Shown here: piece after piece, positions 1-10,389 of the stretch
Layout: each line of letters begins with the position of its first letter
How positions within the stretch are numbered: the first letter of the stretch is position 1
From: Chionis minor
Taxonomy: Eukaryota; Chordata; Aves; Charadriiformes; Chionididae
Length of the DNA: 64,000 nucleotides
Direction: 5' to 3'
Assembly (NCBI GenBank): GCA_013398295.1
Contig: VZSF01006828.1
Span: 1,813,588-1,877,587 of the forward strand
The notes under the pieces: generated by a model
What the model was told of the DNA's origin: nothing
Databases searched by the model: none
The model's input: the letters and a program-made list of their open reading frames with translations, nothing else
Program-made: the position numbers and the translations under genes

Positions 1-641
1 TGTGTTTGAATAGAAAATTGCAAAAAACCAAAAAAAGACTTTTCCAGATGTCCCCCAAGACATGAGGGAAAATACGTATAAGACTGACTGTACAGCCAAG
101 GAAAGCTCGACACATTGCTCTGACTGGTGTCTACAACACGGTGATCATCACTAGGCTTCAGCTACACCCCCAGGATGCAAGAACCAACCAAAGATTTTAG
201 CATCTAATCTGGCTGAGTACTCCATAGGATTATGTTCTCCATTAAAATCAGGTGCTCCCTTCGTTTGATTGCAAGCAGTACTGCCAAAGCAAGAAGGCTG
301 AGAGCAAAAATACAGAACAAGCTATTACAGATGAAATTAGATGACTAGAACCAGAAAAGGAAATCAAAATATTATTTACGTTTGTCATTTTATTCATGGG
401 AGATCAAAATGAAAAGATAAAAAAAATCCCAGTACCATATGACAGAAATACGCATTACTGCATGGCTCATATGACAATAATAAAAGTAATAAAGACCATA
501 AAGTTGAAAAATCTGCAGAATAGCTTTAAATATAACTGAGATTACCCATTTTATTGGCCAACATCATCTTCATTTAGAACTAATAAATATACCACACAAG
601 AAACTGCAAATAAAGCAGTTCTGTAGAACTCAAATTTATCC

Positions 642-654
642 TTTTTTTTTTTTT
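642..654. repeat. Poly-T tract (T13)
   Basis: An uninterrupted run of 13 T. It is not clearly attached to a retroelement body on either side. Confidence 0.9.
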
Positions 655-822
655 AAAGGCATAAAATGAAGCTGTTTTTAAAAATTAACCAATAAATAAA
701 ACCCCACATCTGTTGCAATTGTATCAGTTTGCAAAGAGATTTGATTTTGTTGGCAGGGACATGAGAACTTTGGGCATGCATACCACTAAAATAATGAAAT
801 CCAGCTTCAACCATCAGACTTT

Positions 823-838
823 AAAAAAAAAAAAAAAA
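823..838. repeat. Poly-A tract (A16)
   Basis: An uninterrupted run of 16 A in otherwise unique sequence, with no recognisable element upstream of it. Confidence 0.9.
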
Positions 839-1901
839 GATGATAACAATGAAAGCTGGTGCCCCTCAGTGGAACCACAGATTTAATAGAAACCATGTTT
901 CTATGTTGCCTACAGCCAGGAGCAGATGAAAGACACTTGTGCAATTAGTTAACAAGTGGTCATTTAATCTCCCCTGACAAACCCTCCTTTTCAATTTCAG
1001 GTTCTCCTGTTACCACTCAATGTCTGAATGCCTTGTTCAAACGCGGACCGCGGCCTGCACAGATCACACACGCCTGCATTCCTAGGAAGAATGCAGATCC
1101 CTTTACTTTTGCCAGTAAAACTAGCAAGTACTTTACTGACTCAGAATGGTATTCTCTTCTGTTCTTCAGGAATTTCATCCAAGCATGATCTTAGATTCGT
1201 GCTTTACGAAAACATCCTTATTACTGTATACATGAGGCTTCCAGTACATGGGAAGTACGTGATCCGCCTCCCCCAAATCCACTACCTGAGTGGCTCCAGG
1301 ATACACGCTGGTAAATGTTGTTATAAGATAAAAAAAATCACCGCAAATCTGCTACTCCATGTGACTTGCTCCATGCCCTTACTACACAGTGTCAGACAGC
1401 TCATCTTTTTTTTCAAACACCAAGAAGTTATTTTGATTCATCTCCTATTTACCTGAAAGTAAGAACTTAAACATGGGCACTTTCTCAAGAGAGCATGGCA
1501 CACAGTGTGTAAGCACGTACTTAAAATACATGGAGGCTAAGAGAGGGAAAACTGGTTTCATATCAAGCTATACATTATGCAATATTCTCTTCAGTTCTTA
1601 TGGCTGATATTAACCCTCAGTTTGCAATGCAGGTTTTGACTTGCAAAGCATCCTTCACAATTACAGCCTCATCAGAATTAAAATAGGCAGTGTGTGATCC
1701 CTAACTTGAGCCTCCAAATAGGTCTGGCTCTTAGTTCTCACCCTATTCTTAACTTCTGAGAGAAGCCCTCACATTATAGCAATGTATAATTTGTAACACC
1801 CGCATTGAAACTACATCCTCTTAAAAGGGAACTTCTGGTTGTATTACGCCTTGCAAGTACAAGTTATTAGATAAAGCAGGGAAAAAAAATAATCTCTTGC
1901 T

Positions 1902-1915
1902 CCCCCCCCCCCCCC
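1902..1915. repeat. Poly-C tract (C14)
   Basis: An uninterrupted run of 14 C. It is one of several long G/C homopolymers in the window, the others being at 10215, 33663, 50880 and 50961. Confidence 0.9.
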
Positions 1916-3343
1916 TCACCATTTAATCACTTCTTGAAAAATTACTCAAAGACGCCTTTAAGGCCAAGGAACACACTCTCAGTCATTTGGTTTCCAGCCA
2001 TTGACTTTTAAATGGATTGCTGGAAGCAGTGTAAATTTCTTAAATTCCACAACAGTAGCAAGTTACTGAGCCTCCCTTTCATCTCAACCGCTCAATTTAT
2101 GCTCCAGCACACATTACTGCAGATATGACCTCTTCCATCACCAACCAGTGACGCTGCCAGTATTAATGCAAACAGCCTTGCTCTATAGCGACGTGTGAAC
2201 AAAGTGATTCAGCTCATCTTGAATTGACATTACAGGGTCCCAATTAGCCTCTAGAAAGGTTTAGAGGAAGTATTTTTAGCTGTCTTAGACTGAAATAATC
2301 AACATTTCTCCCATCTAACATTTGTGTTTCAAGTTTGATAGCTCAAATGCTGATTATTCACTGTTCAGCCTGCTGATTCAGAAACAGTCATATTCCAGAC
2401 TAGTATCTTCTCCGATTAGTCAGTCAAGTTATAGATACAGGTTTGGGGCACAAATTAATAAGACACTGGAGCAGAAGTTTGAGTAGTTCAAACCTCCTTT
2501 AGCATAACTCTTAAGAGAACATGTCTGCACTGCATAGGTTGCTCACGTGTTTTGATTAATAAGAGCTCTTAAGAATAACAATTACTTTGTAATTCAGGAG
2601 GCTTTTATTATTATTTGTTTTCATTTGAGTATTACTCAAAAATCACAAATTGAAGTCACGCTGTTGCTCCTTTGCCCCGAGAATCCTATTTGGTATTCAT
2701 AGCTCTAACTGAATGAGTGCCGCTCAGGGAAAGCAATAAAGACTTATGAAGATGCAACTTGTCTTTCATAAAGAAAAATGCCTACATTTCCTAAAAGCTG
2801 GAGTCCAAGCCATTACGGAGCACTATCGGTCACAGAGATGGTAGGGTCGCACAGCCTGCAGGACATAAAATCTCACGCTGCATGTTGCTCTCTTTTCTTT
2901 TCCATGTAAATTAATGCGTCTTTGCAATCCAATTAATAGATTTGCAAATTCAGTTTTCACCCCTGACTGTACCTGATGTGAACAATCAGAACAAGCCAAT
3001 GACACAATCTCTGCAGTATTCGTATTTAAATACAACATATCCCACAAGACCAAGGAGAATGACCAAAGGCCACAACTTTCGAAGCTGGTGGCATCTCTCA
3101 CCTCAACACCCCAAAGCCCTGAGGGTTTCCCACCATCCCTTGGGGACTAAGGGGCACATCTTCCAGCCTAAGCCAAACCCTGACTGGCACGAGACAAGAG
3201 TCAAAGGAGAATATTTATTTGTATGAACCTAAGACATTTAGCCACTGTACAGGATTAAGAGACATCCATGACATCTGTACTCTGTAAAAGGATTTTCACA
3301 AATAAATTAATAAATAATGTCAGTGTGCAGAAACTGCCGCGCG

Positions 3344-3357
3344 CCACGAGAGGGCAC
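3344..3357 (+). promoter_or_regulatory. Candidate CTCF binding motif
   Basis: The 14-mer CCACGAGAGGGCAC matches the vertebrate CTCF core CCASYAGRKGGCRS except at the Y position, where it has G. It sits in a short CpG-containing patch (GCCGCGCGCC just upstream) inside AT-rich DNA. The motif is seen directly; occupancy is inferred. Confidence 0.45.
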
Positions 3358-4541
3358 TTTTTAAAAACCTAAAGCAGAAAACTCCTACTTAAGAGCAGAT
3401 GCCATTCCCCGTGAGCGAAGAAAAGGTTTGGGGATGAAGGAGAGAAGTGCTCAGGAAAGAGCCAGCATAAAGATTAAAAAACCTGAAGTGTCAATAAGCG
3501 CACTCAAACTTGAGACAGGACAAACATTCATGTGACAGACTGATCATTTCTTCACTAGCACAAGTGCTGCATGGACACTAAAGGTGCTTTACGTCTGCTG
3601 TCATCTAGAAATGTCAGCTGCAATTTCAAAATGCTCACGAAGTCAAGTCTTCTTAGTAAGCCCACGATTTATGCAGTTAAACTGCACTCAAAAGTACCAA
3701 TATTAAAATATTCTAGGAAAAGAAACATCCACCTTTTCCTTAAACCCCAGAATAACATACACTACCCTGCCAGCCTTACTTCAGAGCTGCATTTGTCAAG
3801 AACACGCTGGAAACCTGCTGCAGGCAGAGCAAAAGCGCATTTCTGTTCCAAATGCTGCAGATTAGCTGAGAAACCAGACCTGCAGAAAGGTCATTATTTC
3901 ATATTAGAGGTCTGTAAAAGTATCTTGCGTAGATTCAGATCTCTTTTGCTACAATTCTTTTAAACATAGAAGACAGTCCATCGCCTGCTTTAATAAGTAC
4001 AGCCACTGAAGCCACTGAATACAAGGATATATTTTTCACTTTATTCGCAATACTATATATCACCAGTATAAATATCAGCATTTCCTCAAAACTGTATGAA
4101 AAACATTACAAATAAAAGGTATTCCTTTACAACACAATATAAAATTACATGTTATTTTAACAAGTTGCTGGGGAATACATCAAGTATATTCAACCTAAAA
4201 GGAAAAAGAATATTTTATTTCAACCATTTTAAAAGCACACATGATTCAAACACAGGTCCAGTTATTATCCTTTTCTGATTAGAGGGAAAACAGTGATTTT
4301 TTTCCCTGGCAAACACATTTGTTCAAAAAGTGAGCAGCCAATACTGGCTCCAATAACCTTACTCCATGTCATCCCATTCAGGGTTTTCCACATCAATTTG
4401 CCTCCTAATAAACCTTTTGAAAACGTTTCAAAGGAAACTTGCTCTCCTCCGTCGCTCTCAAATTTCTACAAGCCTGACATCAGGACTGCGTATAATGAAA
4501 CAATTAACAATGACTCTTTTCTACTCCTTGCCACCACAAAG

Positions 4542-4577
4542 CCTGTTGATAATAAAAACCCTGTTGATAATAAAAAC
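4542..4577. repeat. Exact 18-bp tandem duplication
   Basis: The 18-mer CCTGTTGATAATAAAAAC occurs twice head to tail with no mismatch (4542-4559 and 4560-4577). The perfect identity suggests a recent slippage or duplication event, possibly polymorphic in length. Confidence 0.9.
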
Positions 4578-6970
4578 TCAGCATTTGTGTCAGACTTGCT
4601 TTATATTGAAATATTGCTGTGTACAACACTAAGGAAACCAGCCATTATAATTCAGCTTGTAAAGAAATCTGATGAATTCAGCGGGACTTCCCACACCAGA
4701 GCAGTCATTCAAACACCCATTGGCAGAACAATGAATGTAAGCCAAACTATATAACAGTCCTATTAACGCTAAAATTATCTGGCGGCAAAGCAGTAAGAGA
4801 AGCAACATCTGGCTGGCAAAGATAGAAGGCTCATGCTCAGTTATTCCTGAAATTGAGGCTGCCAGAAGATACTTTTTTTTCACACCAGACCCAGGGACAC
4901 AACAAAAACTGTCACAAACAAGCCCGGGGAACTCAGCTGCTGTGTGCCAAAACCTGCCCTTCTCTGTGGGTCATTCCTGGACCAACAGACACCTATGGAA
5001 AACACTTAGCAACTCAGGAAGGCTCTTCAGGAGATGGTATGCAATTAAGATCAGTGGCTCCTCTGCCCACAAAAAGAAGGATGAGTGTTTTCCTTAGTCT
5101 TATGAGGTCAGAACGTATGCGAATGGAGATACTAAATAATTTTGTCTCCTAAATGTCAAAACAATTTAGCAAAATTCCCCCATCATAATTACAGAGCTTA
5201 TTCACCACCTCCAGAAGATGGTACCATAGTTTAGAGGTTACCATCTGCCCTCTCTTTCTTCTGGAGCTCACCATCTGCCCAGCAGACAACAGGTGACATC
5301 TCAGGTGACCCTTCACAGACTGGCTCATTAGAAGAAAACTGGTGGTTGCATGTAGGACCACCCGTAGCAGACCCAGTGAACCTCTGCCCTATCTGCTCCA
5401 GGAGCCTCTTGGGCAGGCAAACATCCACTGGGATAACCATAACTCCTCCCAGTATGGTCTACGGCATAGAGCTACAGAGGTCTACACAAAGCTCAGGACC
5501 TAGCTAAGACGCAGCAAGCCTACACACAAGTCTTAACATGCACACTCCAAGGAAGGTTTCCAAACATCCCTCAGCCACCAGAGTTCTCCCTAATTCCTTG
5601 CTAGTGCTTCCTCTTTCCTTTCACGCTTAACTGACCGCAAGCTAGTTCACCATTAAGCCTACAGACTTCAGGTCTGCAGCAGACCTGGCAGAAGCACTGC
5701 TTCACTGCACCTGGAAAAATCAGCGCTTTCAAACCAGACTTGTTTCAGCCCTAGATTGGCAGCGGCTGATGTCAGGAAAAGGGCTGACAAGTGATACGAG
5801 GGAGCCCTGCGCCTACCAGCTACCTCCCGCCTGACACATTTGGCACCGTCTGCAGCAGAAGCAGCGGTGCAGCAAGCCCAGCTCCACTAGACTCCATCAG
5901 GCCCACCTTGCTCAGCGGAAATGCCCGTCATCTCCTTTGGTGGCCATCCTCTAAGCCAGCTTTTGCTCACAGGCTGAGCTCATGTGGCCACGCATGTTTA
6001 AGCTGCCCAAGGCAGGACTGTCACCTGCTCGCATGTCTGTAAAATTACCTTGATGTTAAGAGCCCAGTTAGGGTCCCTGCACGGGCTACAGCAACACCCA
6101 GCTATACCGAATTCAAGTTCTACAGCCCCATATAATTGTTCACTCTTTTTCCTGCAAGAGATGCAAGGATTTCTTTGCAAGCAATTGCTACTTTATCTAA
6201 ATGATGAATAAAAAAACCCCAATAGCGTAAATGGTATTCGCCATTTGGGACCATCGCAACAACGTACCGCTTCAGCAGACCTCAGGCATGTGCACAGTAC
6301 GAACAGTGCTGCTTTCACTGCTGCTGCACTAGTCTACCCTGAGATCAGGTACTTCCACTTACAGCCAGGCAAATTCAGTGGAATTTATCCATAGAGATAC
6401 TGCACTAGATATTGTTTAAAAGATATGATGTTATGTGAATCTCTATAGAAGCCTCTGGGATGGAAAGCGATAAATACAGGTGGGGAAAAATTATTACAGA
6501 GCATCAAGCCCACATCCCGGTTTATAAAACTTTTGTTTGAACTTTTGAGCTAATTACTGTCTTCTCAGTAAGACTGGGCAGACAACAGGCATCCTTAATG
6601 CTAAAACAAAAAACTGCCCGAGTGGAAATATTTAGCTGAAAACCGTGACAAACTCAGCGAAAGAGACCGTCCCTGGAGTCACAGCTGTCCTGGCTCCAGA
6701 GGGAGCCACTGTCTCGTTTTTGCAGTGCCAGCAAGAGGCCAGCACACAGAAAACAGCAACAGCTTCACCACCAAAACGGCTTTCCTATGAAAAAGCAGAC
6801 GGGATAACAAGGGGAGTCTCTTCTGCATTAAGCGTTGCATAATGTAATGGTGGCTACTTTCCTAATAAGTGACAGCAATCCTGCACATCATACTATTGTG
6901 ACCAAACCAAAATAGCTTGCTTTATAGCGAACACAAATAGTTGAGTGTTGCCAGAAGAGAGCGGGCGTGG

Positions 6971-6986
6971 GTGCACGCACGCATGT
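6971..6986. repeat. Alternating purine/pyrimidine run (16 nt)
   Basis: GTGCACGCACGCATGT alternates purine and pyrimidine perfectly and contains CG and GC steps, the composition known to favour Z-DNA. It is short and may have no function. Confidence 0.6.
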
Positions 6987-9971
6987 CTGTGTAGCAAAAG
7001 AGCAGTTTACATTCAAAAAAGAAACACGCTACGGGTTTGAAAGCCCCCTTGTTGAAAGAGCCTGCAGAAGAACAAACCAAACACATACTGCAAAAAAAAA
7101 ATAACTGAGAATTAAAGCAGTCCATTGGAAAGAGCTGCAAATAAAGATGTAAGAGCGTCTTCTGCTGAATTCCTCCCAAACACCTGTAATGTTGTTTTTT
7201 ACTTGTTAAACAACAGAACAAGGCCTCCTTTTGTAATTGCTTGAACTGTGCTGAACTTGGAGCGTGCTCAGCCGAACGGCCTCTGATCATTCCGGTCATA
7301 CAAAGATGAGAAACAAGCAGATGGGGAGAGTCAGAAAGGCGAGTGTGCTCACCTTGACACGGACAGAGCGTACAGCCAAGAGCAAAAAGACAAGTCCATT
7401 ATTTCCCAGGGGAACGAGTCCTGGAGGAGCAAGTATATCCTCTCTGCAGTGCGGAACGGGATCAAGTCTTGGGAGATATATCCAAGGTAGATGTAAAACA
7501 GGTTGCTCAAGGGGCCACCAAGCTCCCTGCGAGAGCACTACTGCCTGCACTAAGCTCTGTAGCCAAGTGTTGATCAGCACCCAAACTAGCTAAACGTTAA
7601 AGACCACCAATTTCATCTCCATAAGACCCATTCAGGTTCACATACCATCCCAAAACTTCCCTAGATTCAAGACCCCTTCTTTGCAGAAGGGAATGGTCGT
7701 CTCAAAGCTATACCAACTCTAATCCAGAGCCGAGCATTTGCCTTGATCTCTTCTCAGAAGTCAAAGTGTGGAGGGGTGGGTGAGTTATGGGCAGACATAG
7801 TCCAAATACATTTTCTCTTTTACAGTGGTCCAAGTACGACTGCCAACTAAAATTAAAGTTTCGTGGTTTTCTGTCTGCATAGCCGCAGTCAGCTTTTGTG
7901 AGTGGAAACTAAATCCCAGAGACGCGCAAGAGCCAGGCTGGCAAATGCTCTGGCTCCCAGCAAAGCAAGAGAGCGGGCGTTTTGCAGATAATAAAGCAAC
8001 ATGACGCAAGTTAGAGAGACTGGTTTAACTCTACCTGCTGCATTAAAAAAACATAAGATGTGCATCTCTGCTACAGCTCATTCACTGGAAGCCTAATAAC
8101 TTTAACACATCGCTAACCAGGACTTAGCAGAGAAGCACACTGATTTTCTCAGAGAAGACTGTCAAAGGAGTGCTCTCATTTTATGTGCTCACTTCCAGCT
8201 AACATGGTGCATGCCACAACTCAATCCTCCTCCACTCCTGTTTACATCAGCCTCTCAAACACCACCCGGTACCAGGACATCCATTGGGAGCTGGTTATGG
8301 CCCGTGCCCATTCCGGTGAGACTGGCCAAGTAAAGTAGGAATGTAACGAGCCACACAGACATCGCAAGGCAGGAGATGGTGGCTGCCAGCTCTGCTCTGC
8401 CCTCTGAGCAAGCTTTGGTCTCCACCAGCTACTTTATATCCCAAAGGGGAATACGACAGGAGCACATGGCCAAGGATGGGGATGCTCTCACCTTCCCGTG
8501 AAAACCCTTGTAGGGCAAAAAAAGCTCACTGGCAGCTTCACAAGTTCTTTGATGTCTGTCTCTCACCACTGGCTTCAGCGGGCAAAATGGAAGTGGAGAA
8601 AAACTGGACCACTCGATGTCCTGACATACAGCCAACCACTACCTGAAAAAGGCTTTGCCTTCTTTTCTTCACCAGCTTTCTTCCCACCACACTGATAGCC
8701 TCTCTCGTGCAGGCAGGAGGAAAAACATCTCACCAGCAGATCTGCTCTGTAAAGGGTGTGTGGGTGACCTCTGGCACCCCACAAGTGCAGCCGCCCAGTT
8801 TTGTGTTACACAATGAAAACGCTTCCACTGGGTACCTAATCGCTGTTTCAGGATTGCTAATTGCTTGCTCACAGGTAAAGATCTAGTCTAAAGGACAGAG
8901 CAGCAAAAAGCACCCCATGAGCCATGGCCTTCACTACAGCCTTCCTAGATCCCCTCTTAAAGATAACGAGGTGGAGGACTACAGCCCCAAACACATTCTT
9001 TTGCTCTGGAACAGATCAATAGCTTTATTTTTCCTCACATCAGAATGCCGTTGTGATATAACACCGTTTTCACTACTAAAAATCATTACACCACAATGAG
9101 CATTTTGGGCAGAAATTCCATAGAAGAAGAATTCTGTTACTGGCTGGATGCGTTTACTATATCAAGCAGAATAAAACCAAAGAAATGCAAGTACATGTGT
9201 TTAAAAGAAAAGCTGCCTTTGTTCAAGCAAAGAAGATAAAGACCATAAAACATATAAACAGGAAAAACTAATTATAAAAATCAAAATCCTTTTGAGCAGT
9301 CTGGATGGTCATTTGGAAATAAATCTCTCTACTTAATGCCTCAAAACTCCTGCTATGTCAAGCTTATTGCCAGAAGAAAGGCTGCTTACAAAGATAATTT
9401 TCTTTCATTAATGTATGATGTATTTATACAAAGAAGTTCCAGAGAGAAAGCAAGATTTTTTTCCTCCCTTTGTGACCAACATGCTGTTCAATCGGCCTTC
9501 TTTAAAAGACATGATCTGCTGAATTAAGGGAAAATTGAGTAGTTTACAGAAAAAAAGAAGGAAAAAAAAAAGGAGGACAAATGAAAAAGCTTGGCTTGAC
9601 ATGTTAATCTCTGTTGCTTTAATTATTGTGTTTAATGTCAATTGGAGAGAAAAAGAAATAAAAGACTACAACAAAGCTGCGTGTCCTAGATGCAGCGTGC
9701 TCAGCAGGACTTCTGCCAAAAGCACAATGTTTTTATCAAAACAGCTTCTGATTAAGTGTTCCCTCTCCCTCTGACAGTCCTGGGCGTTTTCCTTTCTTGA
9801 TTTAGAGCCAAATTAGCTACCCGTTCCAAGGGTTAATGCTCTTGAAAGTCATATTATGGTAGATATCTGCTCAGAGCTGCTACGTGTGAACTTAAACATA
9901 CAACAAGCCCCAGTTCATTATGCCAATACTACATAAAAGAGATAAGATACTATTTCTTTGATTGTGCAAAG

Positions 9972-10037
9972 TCATTGGTAGCGCAAAAAACTGGCAGACT
10001 GAAAACTTGTGTGTACTTTGGTGAGCTTAGCTTGGAG
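9972..10037 (+). other. Exon-like stretch, plus strand (weak candidate)
   Basis: A 66-nt segment lies between a pyrimidine-containing AG acceptor (tttctttgattgtgcaaag) and a strong donor (GAG|gtaagc). Frame 0 is open for all 22 codons and begins SLVAQKTGRL. No homologue is recognised and no partner exon on the plus strand joins it. Decoy splice-site pairs of this quality are common in large introns, so this is listed only as something to test against transcripts. Confidence 0.15.
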
Positions 10038-10204
10038 GTAAGCAGGGTAAATCTTCCATTGCCAGAACAGAGTCTCAAGTCTGGCTACTGGCACTGCAAA
10101 ATGACAGGCTGCTACAGGGAACGTGTCTTCCACTTGAACTTCCCCATCAATAATCTGAGAGAGAAAAACTGGCTACAGCTGAACGCTATTTTTGGTTGAC
10201 TGGC

Positions 10205-10229
10205 AAAAAAAAAAGGGGGGGGGGGGGGG
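10205..10229. repeat. A10-G15 compound homopolymer
   Basis: Ten A are followed directly by fifteen G, then TGGG. Such a junction is prone to slippage and sequencing error. It lies 13 bp beyond the donor end of the minus-strand candidate exon at 10243-10389, so on that strand it would be a C-rich then T-rich intronic tract. Confidence 0.95.
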
Positions 10230-10242
10230 TGGGAACACCAAC

Positions 10243-10389
10243 CTTTCCTTTTTGTACTTTTGATCCAGTTTCTTGTAAATGACCCCATTATGGCAGCAGG
10301 TATCTGACCAGTACTTCATGCTGGAGAGAATTACGTTCATCACTGCCTCATCTGTGTACATCTTAGAGGCACCAAGAATCACAGCAGTC
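10243..10389 (-). CDS. Candidate internal coding exon of an unidentified gene
   Basis: This 147-nt segment reads open in only one of its three minus-strand frames, 48 whole codons with split codons at both ends (phase 2 in, phase 2 out; 147 is divisible by 3). The translation starts TAVILGASKMYTDEAVMNVI and continues through a WSDTCCHNGVIYKKLD stretch. Its mix of hydrophobic, acidic and lysine residues looks more like real protein than the low-complexity open frames elsewhere. An AG acceptor (tttaatctccag) precedes it and a weak donor (AAG|gttggt) follows. I do not recognise the family. A 45-nt minus-strand stretch at 59866-59910 has compatible phase, but linking them would need a roughly 49-kb intron and is speculative. 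The weak splice sites argue against it, and it could be a chance open frame. Confidence 0.35.

Larger units (their letters stand above)
1..3340. other. Non-genic unique sequence, AT-rich
   Basis: No gene or named repeat is recognisable here. Visible structure is limited to homopolymers: T13 at 642-654, A16 at 823-838 and C14 at 1902-1915. The longest open stretch, 142 codons at 1028-1456 (+), has no recognisable domain and no convincing splice context. From about 2150 to 2700 the sequence is rich in TAAT/ATTA cores, which is compatible with a conserved noncoding element but proves nothing without alignment. Confidence 0.6.
3360..9970. other. Non-genic unique sequence
   Basis: No gene is recognisable. 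Several open frames exceed 60 codons on both strands, for example 4293-4754 (+) and 7264-7593 (+), but none shows a known domain and many overlap others on the opposite strand. Notable small structures are the 18-bp tandem duplication at 4542-4577 and an alternating purine/pyrimidine run at 6971-6986. The rest appears unique and unremarkable. Confidence 0.6.
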
